DNA of 64,000 nt, from positions 147,594 to 211,593 of the forward strand of contig JAEUKB010000079.1 in the NCBI GenBank assembly GCA_016794365.1, given 5' to 3'. Positions 46,024 through 55,042 of this stretch are shown piece by piece. Within the stretch, counting starts at the first letter, position 1; each line of letters starts with the position of its first letter. The notes beneath the pieces were generated by a model. That model worked only from the letters and a program-made list of their open reading frames with translations. It was not told the origin of the DNA and did not search any database. Position numbers and translations under genes: made by a program. Source of the DNA: Myxococcales bacterium (GTDB lineage: Bacteria > Myxococcota_A > Polyangia > Palsa-1104 > JAEUJZ01).

Positions 46024-48363
46024 ATGTTTGCCCGACCGATGTCGAGCCTTGAACCTTCTCCGCCGTCTCCGCTGTCGCCCAAGCTCTCGTCGCCCTCGTG
46101 GCTGTCTGCTCTGTCGCGACCGGGTCCGGCGCTGCTTATGCTGCTGCTCATCGCGACGCTCGTTCTCCTTCCTGGGCTCGGCAGCTTTGGACTGTGGGAT
46201 CCCCACGAAGTGCGGCTACTGGAAGGTGCCAGTGAGCCCATTGCCGTCGCAGAGCTGTGGAAGCCGTCGGGCGCGGTCAAGCCCAGGCTTCCGCTCATGC
46301 CGATCAAGCTGGGACTCAAGCTGTTTGGCCCCGGAGAGCTTGGCGCGCGGCTACCGATTGCGCTGCTTTCGCTGGTGCTCTTATCGACGCTGATCCTGCA
46401 CGGAGCGCTGCATCGACGGGTGCGCGGGTCGCTCCTCGGTGCGCTCGCGCTGCTGACGACGCCGATGCTGTTTTTAAGCGGTCGTCAGGCGAGCTTGGGT
46501 CTGCTGCCGATGCTCGCACAGCTTGTCGCAGTGACGGGACTTCAGGCGCTAAGCTGGCCGCGTGCTGATCGTCGAGCGCTCGACGTGGGAATCGGACTGA
46601 TTCTGACGATCATTGGCCTTGCACTTGGGCTGCTGACGACGGGAAGCCTGATCGGACTGGTCGTTCCGAGCCTGGCTGTGGCGATCGCGATCTATCTGTA
46701 TCGTGGACCGCTCGCTGGAGAGCTTCTGTCGTCGCTGATTGCTGGCGTTGGGCTGATCATGCCGGTTCGTCAGCTCCTCGTCGTGGCGCAGGCCAAGCCA
46801 TCGCTGGTGCTCGTCGCGGCAGGCAGTCTGGTCGTCGCGGGTCTGTGTGGCGCGCTGCTGAGTCGGCGTCCCCTGTGGCTGCTTCTGTCGCTGCTTGGCA
46901 TCGGGCTGTTTCCAGCGCTACCGACGAGCATCAACGGCTATTCAGGCTGGCTCGCCGGGGTTCCGCACTGGCCCGCGCATCGGGAAGTGCAGGCGGACTC
47001 GCTGCTCAAGACAATCGGGTTTGTGATGTTCCCGTGGGTGGCGCTTCTGCCGGTGGCGATGGCGCAGCTTGTCTCTTCACCGACGACGAAAGCTGAAGCC
47101 GCTGAAGCCAACGAATCACACGATGCCGAAGCGGAGCGTGCGCAGGCTTCCGATTTGGTGCTGCTCGCTTGGATTTCCGTCGGATATCTGCTGCATACGC
47201 TTCAGTCGGCGCTGGTCCAAGACTTGGCGTTTGCCAGCTTGCCAGCGCTCGCGCTCATCATCGGTGGCTATTTGGATCGAGTGCTCGACGGCAAAAAGGT
47301 CTCGTTGGTCGCAGTCTTGGGCACCGGCTTGTTTGCGCTGTTTGTCTCACGCGACTTCTTCTTCGGTCCCGAGCAGTATCTGTCGGCACAGCTCACCGAG
47401 ACGCTGCGCTGGCCCGCCGTGCAGCCTGGCACCGATCCGCTCATCGGTCACGGCGGCCAAATCCTGAGCACGCTCGGCATTGTGATCGCGGCGCTGTTTG
47501 CGATCGGGCTGTACCTGGGACGAATGCGATCGCTCATTCTGCCGACGACGGCGCTGGCTATGACGCTGTTTGCGATGCATGGGCTGGTCCCGGCGGTGAC
47601 GCGGCATGTTTCCTATCGCGGCATCTACACCAAGTACGAAAAGCTCGGCGGGGGAGAGCTGGGGCTCTACGGCATTCAGAAGTCGTCGGCGCGCATCTAC
47701 GGACAGCACAGCGTCGAAATTCCGTCGCTGGAAGAGCTGTTCCATTTCCTAAACAAGACGCCAGGCAAGCGATCCTTTGCGATCGTTGGCTCGAGTGAAG
47801 TGGCCGCGCTCGATGTTCACTCGTTCCAAAAAAACCTGCCGTATTACGTCGTCGATGACAGCAACAGCCAGTTCTTGCTTCTGTCGAACCAGCTCGGTCC
47901 GGGCGAAAAGGATCTGAACCCGCTGCGACGCTTTGTCACGACGGAACCGCCCAAGCCACAGACCGAAACACACATCAACTTTGACGATCGCGTTGAGCTG
48001 ATCGGCTACGACATTCCGACGGAAGTTCAGCGCGGAAGCGAGTTCGTGATTCGCCTGTATTTCAAAGTCCTTCAGCCGCTCGGCGGAAACTATCGGGTGT
48101 TTTTGCACTTTGACGGAACCGGCGCGCGCATAAATGGCGATCACATCCCGCTCGGAGGCAAATACCCGACCAACTACTGGACCAAAGGACAGTACATCAC
48201 CGACGAGCATCGCATGAGCACCTCGCGCCTGAACCAGAGCGCCGGGTATTATCAGGTGTTTACTGGGCTCTGGCCGGGCGGCGACGGGGCACGACTGCGA
48301 GTCAGCCAAGGACCGCACGAGCCGGACAACCGAGTCCGCCTATCGGCGATCAGGGTCAAGTGA
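46024..48363 (+). CDS. GT-C-type glycosyltransferase, ArnT/PMT-like
   Basis: About 779 residues. The first 560 contain about a dozen membrane helices; the first loop has LWDPHEVRLLEG, matching the D/E motif with which ArnT-like and protein-mannosyltransferase enzymes take sugars from lipid-linked donors. The C-terminal 200 residues are soluble and probably periplasmic, with beta-rich text such as YFKVLQPLGGNYRVFLHFDG, a domain often seen after such transferases. The donor and acceptor are unknown. The start is uncertain (46024 or 46039). The stop overlaps the next start as TGATG. Confidence 0.75.
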   Translation: MFARPMSSLEPSPPSPLSPKLSSPSWLSALSRPGPALLMLLLIATLVLLPGLGSFGLWDPHEVRLLEGASEPIAVAELWKPSGAVKPRLPLMPIKLGLKLFGPGELGARLPIALLSLVLLSTLILHGALHRRVRGSLLGALALLTTPMLFLSGRQASLGLLPMLAQLVAVTGLQALSWPRADRRALDVGIGLILTIIGLALGLLTTGSLIGLVVPSLAVAIAIYLYRGPLAGELLSSLIAGVGLIMPVRQLLVVAQAKPSLVLVAAGSLVVAGLCGALLSRRPLWLLLSLLGIGLFPALPTSINGYSGWLAGVPHWPAHREVQADSLLKTIGFVMFPWVALLPVAMAQLVSSPTTKAEAAEANESHDAEAERAQASDLVLLAWISVGYLLHTLQSALVQDLAFASLPALALIIGGYLDRVLDGKKVSLVAVLGTGLFALFVSRDFFFGPEQYLSAQLTETLRWPAVQPGTDPLIGHGGQILSTLGIVIAALFAIGLYLGRMRSLILPTTALAMTLFAMHGLVPAVTRHVSYRGIYTKYEKLGGGELGLYGIQKSSARIYGQHSVEIPSLEELFHFLNKTPGKRSFAIVGSSEVAALDVHSFQKNLPYYVVDDSNSQFLLLSNQLGPGEKDLNPLRRFVTTEPPKPQTETHINFDDRVELIGYDIPTEVQRGSEFVIRLYFKVLQPLGGNYRVFLHFDGTGARINGDHIPLGGKYPTNYWTKGQYITDEHRMSTSRLNQSAGYYQVFTGLWPGGDGARLRVSQGPHEPDNRVRLSAIRVK

Positions 48364-49184
48364 TGCAGCTTCAGTCGCTGGCAGAGATCGAGCTTCGAGA
48401 CGCAGTTCAACCGCTAAACCGCAGCGCTCCGTCGAACTTTGTTCCGGCGCTGCGCTCACCAGCGCTCTGTCGAGAGCTGCTCGCGCTGGGTATCATCGAT
48501 CCGGCGCTGTCGAAGGTGGTGCTCCTGTCGGGAAAAGTGCTCGGCTGCTGTCTGGTCGAGCGCTTTGCTGGCGGTGCGCTGTTGTCCGCGCTCAGCGTCG
48601 AGCCACTGCTTCAGCAGCGAGGCGGTGGCCGAGTGCTCCTGGAAGCGGTGATTCAAGCGGCGCGCGCGGCGCGAATCGGCCAGCTTCGGATCGAGGTGAG
48701 CGAAGGTGACGCTTCGTCGCTGCTGACCGCGCTTCACTTTGTGCGCCAAGAAACGCTGCATCGCTTGGCACTGCTTCAGCCGCCCAGTCGATCGCTGTTT
48801 CCGACGGAACAGTTTGACCAAGTGACAGAGATCGCGGTGGAAGAAGCGATCGTCGCGCTGACTGCGCAGCCCAGTTGGCAGCCTACACCGTCTGCCCAGC
48901 CCGAGCCGCTGCGCAAGCTAAGCAAGCGACTGAGCGCGTTTCGCTTGGGCTCAGACGATCGATACGCGACGCTGCTGCTCGACAAAGAGCGCAAGCTCAT
49001 CTGGACGCTCGGCGGAGACTCGTCGCTGCTGGCCCAGCTTGTGGTCTATGCCGCCGCCAAGCACGGTGCAGCGTTTGTAGACTCGCTGCGCGACGAAGAT
49101 CCAGCGATCGAAGCGCTCTGCGAAGCGGGCTTTACGAAGCTGGCGGTGCGCGCGGCCTACGTGCTGTCACTGGAAAGTCCGTAA
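48363..49184 (+). CDS. GNAT-fold acetyltransferase-like protein
   Basis: 273 residues translated by overlap with the stop of the glycosyltransferase. The first half has a GNAT core: GGALLSALSVEPLLQQRGGG is the strand-4/acetyl-CoA loop region (consensus QxxGxG/A), followed by VLLEAVIQAARAARIGQLRI. The second half looks like a second, weaker GNAT unit (RLSAFRLGSDDRYATLLLD, then EAGFTKLAVRAAYVLSLE). The substrate is unknown; the coupling suggests modification linked to the neighbouring glycan pathway. Confidence 0.65.
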   Translation: MQLQSLAEIELRDAVQPLNRSAPSNFVPALRSPALCRELLALGIIDPALSKVVLLSGKVLGCCLVERFAGGALLSALSVEPLLQQRGGGRVLLEAVIQAARAARIGQLRIEVSEGDASSLLTALHFVRQETLHRLALLQPPSRSLFPTEQFDQVTEIAVEEAIVALTAQPSWQPTPSAQPEPLRKLSKRLSAFRLGSDDRYATLLLDKERKLIWTLGGDSSLLAQLVVYAAAKHGAAFVDSLRDEDPAIEALCEAGFTKLAVRAAYVLSLESP

Positions 49185-49207
49185 CTTCAGAAAGTCCAAA
49201 CCTGCCG

Positions 49208-50803
49208 ATGTCGAGCTGTCGTCTGATCGCATTACGCCGTCTGCTACGGTGTCTGTGTCTGGCCATCCTGACGGTCTTGGCGGTGCCACAACCTGCGCAC
49301 GCCGACGGTGACAGTGAAACCGCTGAAGCCGATACGCCCCGTCGAGCCATCGAGAGATTTTTGGGTCAAGTGGCCGCCGGTCGCTATGCCGAAGCGTCAG
49401 AAGACTTGGAAGTGTATCCGCATGAGCCCATCGATCGCGCTCGCGTGGCCAAGCAGCTTGGCGCGGTGATCGATCGTCGCTTGTCGGCGGATCCAGCGTG
49501 GCTCAATCATGTCTCGGATGCTCCGACGGGAGACACCAAAGACGGAATCGCCAACGATCAAGATGAAGTCGGACGGATTCCCGCGACGCCGATTGCCGAG
49601 CCAGTGCGAATGCGTCGGGTCTACGTTCGCGAGCGAGGCGAGTTTCGTTGGCAGTTTTCTCACAAGACGGTGCAGCGCGTGTCCGGCTGGTATCAGCGTC
49701 TCGACGATGTGTGGCTGCGCGAGCATCTTCCCGACCGTCTGCTGCGCAAAGGGCCCAAAAGCTTTGTGTGGTGGGAATGGCTGGCGCTGCCGGTGGTGCT
49801 GGCGGCAAGTGGCGTCGTCGCGTGGCTGTTGACGCTGCTGCTAGAGCTGCTATTTCGTCCGCTGCTCCGTCGCAGCACGACGCGCTGGGACGAGCTGCTG
49901 GTGGCGCGACTGCGTCGTCCGGTGCGCGTGCTCGTATCGGTGATGCTGTGGGGTCTGGCGATGCCGTATGTGCTGATCACTGGATCGGCGGAACGAATCG
50001 TCACAAACTTTGCGCGCGTCGGGTTTCTCCTCGGGCTGTTCTTCTGTATCTGGCGCTGCGTCGCGGTGGGTGTGGGGCTGATTCGCGAGTCCGAGTGGAT
50101 GAAGGCGCATCCGTCTGCGATGGCCGTGATTCCGCTCGGCTATCGATTGGCTGAAATCACCGTCGCTGCGATCGCGGTTGTGACGACGCTACAAGAGCTG
50201 GGTTATCCCGTCACCAGCCTGGTGGCCGGTCTGGGCATCGGCGGCTTGGCGGTCGCGCTGGCGGCCCAAAAGACCGTCGAGCATGTCTTTGGCGGCGTGA
50301 TGCTCAGCGTCGATCAGCCCATGCGCGTCGGAGACTTGGTGCGCGTCGATGATGTGGTCGGCAACGTCGAGCAGATTGGGCTGCGCTCGACCTCAATTCG
50401 GACCCTCGATCGCTCGCTCGTGACGTTTCCAAACGGCAAGCTCGCCGACATGAAGATCGAGTGCTTACAAGCGCGCGATCACCTGCGAATGCACCTTCAG
50501 CTTGGCATCACCTACGATGCGACCGTCGAGCTGCTCGACGGACTGCGCGACGCGCTTTTGACCTATGTCAAAGGTCATCCCAAGCTGTGGCCCGAGCTTC
50601 CGGTGCGCGTTCATCTCACCGGCTTTGGAGAGTCGGCGCTCAACCTCGAAGTGACGGCCTGGTTTGATGAAAATGACTGGGATCGCTTTTTGGAAATCCG
50701 TCACGGCGTGCTGTTGCAAGTGATTCGGATCGTCGAGCAGCATGGCGCACGGATCGCATTTCCGACCCGCACGGTTCACCTGGTTCCTTCCACAAAAAAC
50801 TGA
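49208..50803 (+). CDS. MscS-family mechanosensitive channel
   Basis: 531 residues from ATG 49208. A signal peptide ending AHA (about residue 31) is followed by a roughly 150-residue periplasmic part, then several helices and the MscS pore: SLVAGLGIGGLAVALAAQKT is the Gly/Ala-rich TM3, followed by the beta domain (MRVGDLVRVDDVVGNVEQIG) and the RTLDRSLVTFPN loop. MscS channels open under membrane tension and release solutes in osmotic downshock. The GNAT gene ends 23 bases upstream. Confidence 0.92.
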   Translation: MSSCRLIALRRLLRCLCLAILTVLAVPQPAHADGDSETAEADTPRRAIERFLGQVAAGRYAEASEDLEVYPHEPIDRARVAKQLGAVIDRRLSADPAWLNHVSDAPTGDTKDGIANDQDEVGRIPATPIAEPVRMRRVYVRERGEFRWQFSHKTVQRVSGWYQRLDDVWLREHLPDRLLRKGPKSFVWWEWLALPVVLAASGVVAWLLTLLLELLFRPLLRRSTTRWDELLVARLRRPVRVLVSVMLWGLAMPYVLITGSAERIVTNFARVGFLLGLFFCIWRCVAVGVGLIRESEWMKAHPSAMAVIPLGYRLAEITVAAIAVVTTLQELGYPVTSLVAGLGIGGLAVALAAQKTVEHVFGGVMLSVDQPMRVGDLVRVDDVVGNVEQIGLRSTSIRTLDRSLVTFPNGKLADMKIECLQARDHLRMHLQLGITYDATVELLDGLRDALLTYVKGHPKLWPELPVRVHLTGFGESALNLEVTAWFDENDWDRFLEIRHGVLLQVIRIVEQHGARIAFPTRTVHLVPSTKN

Positions 50804-50815
50804 GCGCGCTCAGTT
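50792..50815 (-). terminator. Palindromic terminator for tlyA-panC
   Basis: An 18-bp perfect palindrome, AACTGAGCGCGCTCAGTT (50798-50815), is followed on the minus strand by a run of T residues (the A-run just before it on the plus strand). It overlaps the mscS stop codon and lies downstream of panC, so it should end minus-strand transcripts. Confidence 0.6.
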
Positions 50816-50856
50816 GGCTCAAAAAACAGCGCTTGCTCCGCCTGTGCAGCGTCGCG

Positions 50857-51732
50857 CTAGCGAGCCGGTCGCTGCACTTCCAGGTTGTCGATGAGCCGCG
50901 TCGATCCCAGATGAGCCGCCGAAAGGATCACCAAGTCTTGGCAAGCTTCCGTCGCAGGCTGAAGATCGCTCTGTCGTCGAATCCGCACGTAATCGGGTCG
51001 CCAGCCATGGGCAGCCAGCGTCGCCATCGCGTCTGTTTCCAGCTGCCACAGCTCATGGTGACCACTTTGCAGCTGCGCAGCCAGCGTCGATAAGAGCCGA
51101 TACAGCCGAGGCGCTTCAGCGCGCTCGCTGGGTGACAAGTAGCCATTTCGCGACGACAAAGCCAGTCCATCTTCCGCCCGTGCCGTCTCAGCCGCGACGA
51201 TCTCGATCGGCATCGCGAGCTGACGGACCATGTGCCGAATCACCTGAAGCTGCTGATAGTCTTTTTTGCCAAAGATCGCGAAGTCCGGCGAAACGATGTG
51301 AAACAGCTTGCTGACGACGGTGGCGACGCCGCGAAAGAAGCCGGTGCGGAACTCTCCTTCGTGCAGCGTCGCGAGCGGACCGGGATCAACCAGGCAAGTC
51401 TGTGGCTCGGGATACAGCTCGGTTTCCGTCGGGCAGAACACGTAATCAACGCCCGCCGTCGCCATCAGCTCACAGTCGCGCGCAAGCGTTCGCGGATAGC
51501 GATCAAAGTCTTCGTGCGGCGCAAACTGTAGGCGATTGACGAACACGCTGGCGACGACACAGTCGGCTCTCTCGCGAGCCATCCGCATCAGCTGAATGTG
51601 TCCGTCGTGCAGGTTTCCCATCGTCGGAACAAAGCCGATCACACCGCGTCCTCGGAGCGCTTGACGGAGCGCGGACTGCGTCGGACAAAGCGTTGGCATC
51701 TTCGGATTCGGAACCGTAGCGTTGTGCGTCAT
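50857..51732 (-). CDS. panC: Pantothenate synthetase
   Basis: 291 residues; joins pantoate and beta-alanine using ATP, in the CoA pathway. Conserved blocks are GFVPTMGNLHDGHIQLM (HxGH of nucleotidyl transferases), QFAPHEDFDRYPR, IFGKKDYQQL and GLALSSRNGYLS (the KMSKS-equivalent). ATG 51732 overlaps the tlyA stop as ATGA, giving translational coupling; a later ATG (51699) is possible. Confidence 0.95.
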   Translation of the reverse strand: MTHNATVPNPKMPTLCPTQSALRQALRGRGVIGFVPTMGNLHDGHIQLMRMARERADCVVASVFVNRLQFAPHEDFDRYPRTLARDCELMATAGVDYVFCPTETELYPEPQTCLVDPGPLATLHEGEFRTGFFRGVATVVSKLFHIVSPDFAIFGKKDYQQLQVIRHMVRQLAMPIEIVAAETARAEDGLALSSRNGYLSPSERAEAPRLYRLLSTLAAQLQSGHHELWQLETDAMATLAAHGWRPDYVRIRRQSDLQPATEACQDLVILSAAHLGSTRLIDNLEVQRPAR

Positions 51733-52571
51733 GGGCTGCTCGTGGGTGCGCTGGGCGGCAAGGAAGCGATCGATGAAGCGCCGCTTGCTGATGATCGCAC
51801 AGGCTCGCTTTCGTGCGCGCCAGCACTCGCGGCGGTCTGGACATACAGCACGAACTCTTCGTTTCCAGCAGGACCACGAATCGGCGACGGAACGACTCCG
51901 ATGACTGTGCAACCGAGCTGCTCTGCCGCACGCATACAGCGCGCAATCGCTTGCTCTCGCAGCGCCGGATCGCGCACCACGCCGCCTTTTCCGACTTGGC
52001 CTTTTTCGACCTCGAACTGCGGCTTGACCAGCGTCAGGATCGGGCTGCCCGGCGCAAGCAGCGAAACCATCGCAGGCAGAAGCAGCGTCTGCGAGATAAA
52101 CGACGCATCACACGTCGCCAAGTTCGGCGCAAACGGCAGCGCACTCGGTTCCAGGTGACGCGCGTTGCAGCGATCGAGCACGGTGACACGCGGATCCTGC
52201 TGTAGCTTGTACGCAAGCTGTCCGTAGCCCACATCGACGGCAATCACGCGCGCCGCGCCCGCCTGAAGCAGACAGTCGGTAAAGCCGCCGGTCGATGCGC
52301 CAATGTCGATGGCATCTTTTCCGCGCACATCGACGGAAAAATAGTCCAGCGCATGCTTTAGCTTCAGGCCACCGCGCGAGACAAACGGCAGCGGCTGTCC
52401 CTTCACCGTCACCTCGGCAGCGTCGGATACTTTTTGACCGGCTTTGGTCACTGCATGGCCATCGACCAGCACCGCACCGGCCATGATGAGCGCCTGCGCT
52501 TTTTGACGACTTTCACACAGTCCGTCGCGCAGCACTCGCTCATCGAGACGACAGGCTCCCAATTGAGTCAC
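51729..52571 (-). CDS. TlyA-family rRNA 2'-O-methyltransferase
   Basis: 280 residues from GTG 52571 behind AAAGGA; the longer frame adds 17 residues. An N-terminal S4 RNA-binding domain (RLDERVLRDGLCESRQKA, GAVLVDGHAVTKAG) is followed by an FtsJ-like methyltransferase with DIGASTGGFTDCLLQAG (SAM site) and LVKPQFEVEKG. TlyA proteins methylate rRNA riboses in some bacteria. The last 35 residues are a Ser/Ala-rich tail. It is coupled to panC and diverges from aspS. Confidence 0.9.
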   Translation of the reverse strand: MTQLGACRLDERVLRDGLCESRQKAQALIMAGAVLVDGHAVTKAGQKVSDAAEVTVKGQPLPFVSRGGLKLKHALDYFSVDVRGKDAIDIGASTGGFTDCLLQAGAARVIAVDVGYGQLAYKLQQDPRVTVLDRCNARHLEPSALPFAPNLATCDASFISQTLLLPAMVSLLAPGSPILTLVKPQFEVEKGQVGKGGVVRDPALREQAIARCMRAAEQLGCTVIGVVPSPIRGPAGNEEFVLYVQTAASAGAHESEPVRSSASGASSIASLPPSAPTSSP

Positions 52572-52620
52572 GCGTAAGTCCTTTCGTGGGGCAGCAAGGT
52601 CTTGGTAGACTGCCGCCACC

Positions 52621-54447
52621 ATGACGAATTTTCTAGCCTCTTACTCACGGACTCACTACGCGGGCGAGCTGCGCAAAAGCCACGTCGGACAGCAAGTCGT
52701 ACTGCTCGGCTGGGTGCAAGGCCGACGCGACTTGGGAGGCCGCATCTTCATCGACCTCCGCGATCGCTCGGGCATCAGCCAGGTGGTGTTCGGTCCGGAT
52801 CTCGGCAGCGACGCGCACACCGAAGCAGACGCACTGCGCAGTGAGTTTTGCATCGGAATCGTCGGCACCGTGAAGCTGCGAACCGATTCAGGAGGCCAGT
52901 CCAACCCGAACTTGCCGTCGGGAGAAATCGAAGTGGAGTGCAGCGTGCTGCACATCTTTTCCAAAGCCGATACGCCGCCGTTTCAGATCGAAGACGATGT
53001 CGAGACGCGCGAAGAAGTGCGGCTCAAGTATCGCTATCTGGATCTGCGCAGGCCGAAGCTTCAGAAAAACTTCCAGCTTCGCAGCACGCTGTATCGAGCC
53101 ACGCGCGACTACTTTCACAACAACGGCTTTTGGGAATTCGAGACGCCGTTCATGGTCAAGTACACGCCGGGCGGAGCGCGCAACTTCCTGGTTCCGTCGC
53201 GGCTCAATGCGGGCAAGTTCTATGCGCTCGCGGAGTCGCCGCAGATCTTCAAGCAGCTCTTCATGGTCGCGGGCATGGATCGCTACTTTCAGATCGTGCG
53301 CTGCTTCCGCGACGAAGATCTTCGTCAAGATCGGCAGCCCGAGTTTACGCAGATCGATGTCGAGATGTCGTTTGTGACGGAAGAGAGCATCCAGACGATG
53401 ATGGAAGGTCTGGTTGCGCGAATCTGGAAGGACACCATCGGCGTCGAGCTTCCGCGTCCGTTTCAGCGCATGCCGTACAAAGAAGCGATGGGCTCGTACG
53501 GAGAAGACAAGCCCGATCTGCGCAATCCGCTCAAGCTCCACGACATCACGCAGCTTGTGAAAGCACACGACGGTGGCGGAGTCCCTCTGTTCAAGAGCAC
53601 AGTCGATTCCGGAGGCATTGTGAAGCTCCTGCGGATTCCGGGTGAAGCCGCACAGAAGCTGTCAGGAACAGAGACGCGCAAGCTCGAAGACTCCGTAAAA
53701 GGACTCGGCGCAAAGGGTCTGGGAACCGCGCGCCTTGATGCGAGCGCAGCGACGGGAACTTCCGCCGCTTGGACCCAGAGTCCGTTCGCCAAGACGCTAT
53801 CGAATGAGCTACGTGAAGCGATCGCGATTGAAATCGGTGCGACGCCCGGTGATCTGCTGCTGTTCCAGTTCGGGAGTCCGAAGCTGTGTAACACTGTGCT
53901 CGCGTCGCTGCGTCAGCAGATGGGCAAGCGACTGGAGCTGATTGCTTCGGGCTGGCGCTTTCTGTGGGTCACCGACTTCCCGATGTTCGAGCTGGCGGAA
54001 GGTGACAAGTGGGTGGCAGCGCACCATCCGTTTACGTCGCCCAAGCCGGAACACGTCGAGCTGCTCGGCAAAGACAACGGAGCCGTGCTCGCGCGGGCGT
54101 ACGATCTGGTGCTAAACGGCAACGAGATCGCAGGCGGATCGATCCGAATCCATCAGCGCGAAGTGCAAGCGAAGGTGTTTGCGGCGCTGGGACTGACGGA
54201 AGAAGACTTCCGCGCCAAGTTCGGCTTCCTGCTCGATGCGTTCAAGTACGGACCGCCGCCGCACGGAGGCATCGCGTTTGGTGTCGATCGCTTGGCGATG
54301 CTGCTCACCGGAGCGGAGTCTCTGCGCGATGTCATCGCATTCCCAAAGACCCAGCACGGAACCGATCTGATGAGCGATTGTCCGACGGAAGTATCGAACA
54401 AGCAGCTCGAAGATCTGTTCATTCGCTTGGCACCGCGCGTGTCGTAA
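52621..54447 (+). CDS. aspS: Aspartyl-tRNA synthetase
   Basis: 608 residues, the bacterial length. The OB-fold anticodon domain is followed by the class II core with motif 2 (FRDEDLRQDRQPEFTQID), a large GAD insertion at about 300-420, and motif 3 (GGIAFGVDRLAMLLTG). All catalytic blocks are intact. Whether it also charges tRNA-Asn cannot be decided by eye. A 14-residue Ala/Ser/Thr-rich stretch within the insertion (near residue 375) looks expanded. Confidence 0.97.
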   Translation: MTNFLASYSRTHYAGELRKSHVGQQVVLLGWVQGRRDLGGRIFIDLRDRSGISQVVFGPDLGSDAHTEADALRSEFCIGIVGTVKLRTDSGGQSNPNLPSGEIEVECSVLHIFSKADTPPFQIEDDVETREEVRLKYRYLDLRRPKLQKNFQLRSTLYRATRDYFHNNGFWEFETPFMVKYTPGGARNFLVPSRLNAGKFYALAESPQIFKQLFMVAGMDRYFQIVRCFRDEDLRQDRQPEFTQIDVEMSFVTEESIQTMMEGLVARIWKDTIGVELPRPFQRMPYKEAMGSYGEDKPDLRNPLKLHDITQLVKAHDGGGVPLFKSTVDSGGIVKLLRIPGEAAQKLSGTETRKLEDSVKGLGAKGLGTARLDASAATGTSAAWTQSPFAKTLSNELREAIAIEIGATPGDLLLFQFGSPKLCNTVLASLRQQMGKRLELIASGWRFLWVTDFPMFELAEGDKWVAAHHPFTSPKPEHVELLGKDNGAVLARAYDLVLNGNEIAGGSIRIHQREVQAKVFAALGLTEEDFRAKFGFLLDAFKYGPPPHGGIAFGVDRLAMLLTGAESLRDVIAFPKTQHGTDLMSDCPTEVSNKQLEDLFIRLAPRVS

Positions 54448-54487
54448 ATCCCTTCCTACGGAATCCCTTCACACAAGGAATCAGCGA

Positions 54488-54880
54488 ATGAGTACCGAAC
54501 AAACGCAAGCGCAAGCCAACAAGCTGATCTGGGCGGGACGGATTCTCTCTGCACTGCCGGTGTTCGCACTGCTGGGAAGTGGTGTGATGAAGCTGACGCA
54601 GAGCCCGCAAGTGATCGAAAACTTCGCCAAGTTTGGCTATCAGCCCAGTCTCCTGCCACCGATTGGGATCGTCGAGATCTTGTGTACGATCATCTACCTG
54701 ATTCCTCGGACTTCGGTGCTCGGTGCGATCCTGCTGACTGGCTACCTTGGCGGAGCAACGGCCACCCACGTTCGCATCAGCGACGCCTTCATCGCGCCCG
54801 TGCTGGTCGGAGCGATGGTCTGGGGCGGCCTGTTCTTTCGGGATCCACGCATCCGTGCGCTGATTCCGCTGCGCTCCTAA
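54488..54880 (+). CDS. DoxX-like membrane protein
   Basis: 130 residues with four hydrophobic helices: AGRILSALPVFALLGSGVMK, then PIGIVEILCTIIYLIP, VLGAILLTGYLGGATATHV and FIAPVLVGAMVWGGLFF. The GxxK and RxxAH-like TATHVR spacing match DoxX-like (DUF2269-type) proteins, inner-membrane proteins of uncertain redox role. Its last codons run directly into an 11-bp tandem repeat, whose TAA doubles as the stop. Confidence 0.8.
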   Translation: MSTEQTQAQANKLIWAGRILSALPVFALLGSGVMKLTQSPQVIENFAKFGYQPSLLPPIGIVEILCTIIYLIPRTSVLGAILLTGYLGGATATHVRISDAFIAPVLVGAMVWGGLFFRDPRIRALIPLRS

Positions 54881-55034
54881 CCGATTCCTAATCGATTCCC
54901 AATCGATTCCTAATCGGCTCCCAATCGACTCCTAATCGACTCCCAATCGATTCCCAACCAACTCCTAACCGATTCCTAACCGATTCCTAATCGGTTCCTA
55001 ATCGATTCGTGAACTGTTCTTGAACCGTTCCATT
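54870..55034. repeat. 11-bp tandem repeat array, about 14 units
   Basis: Units of the form TCGATTCCTAA repeat head to tail with small changes, such as TCGATTCCCAA and CCGATTCCTAA; about 12 units are clean (54881-55012) and the last two are degenerate. It fills the space between doxX and the convergent BMP gene. Confidence 0.9.
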
Positions 55035-55042
55035 CCTCGTCG

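Noticed and set aside
45669..46052. 127-residue plus-strand open frame between gltA and the glycosyltransferase
   Set aside because: It is basic and compositionally odd, matches nothing, and overlaps the likely start of the glycosyltransferase.
48875..49207. Longer start for the MscS-type channel
   Set aside because: The added 111 residues are the GNAT gene read in another frame; the ATG at 49208 is followed by a signal peptide.
54870..55034. CRISPR array
   Set aside because: The repeats are 11 bp, head to tail without spacers; the 21-bp array at 63.7 kb is likewise continuous, and no cas genes are present.
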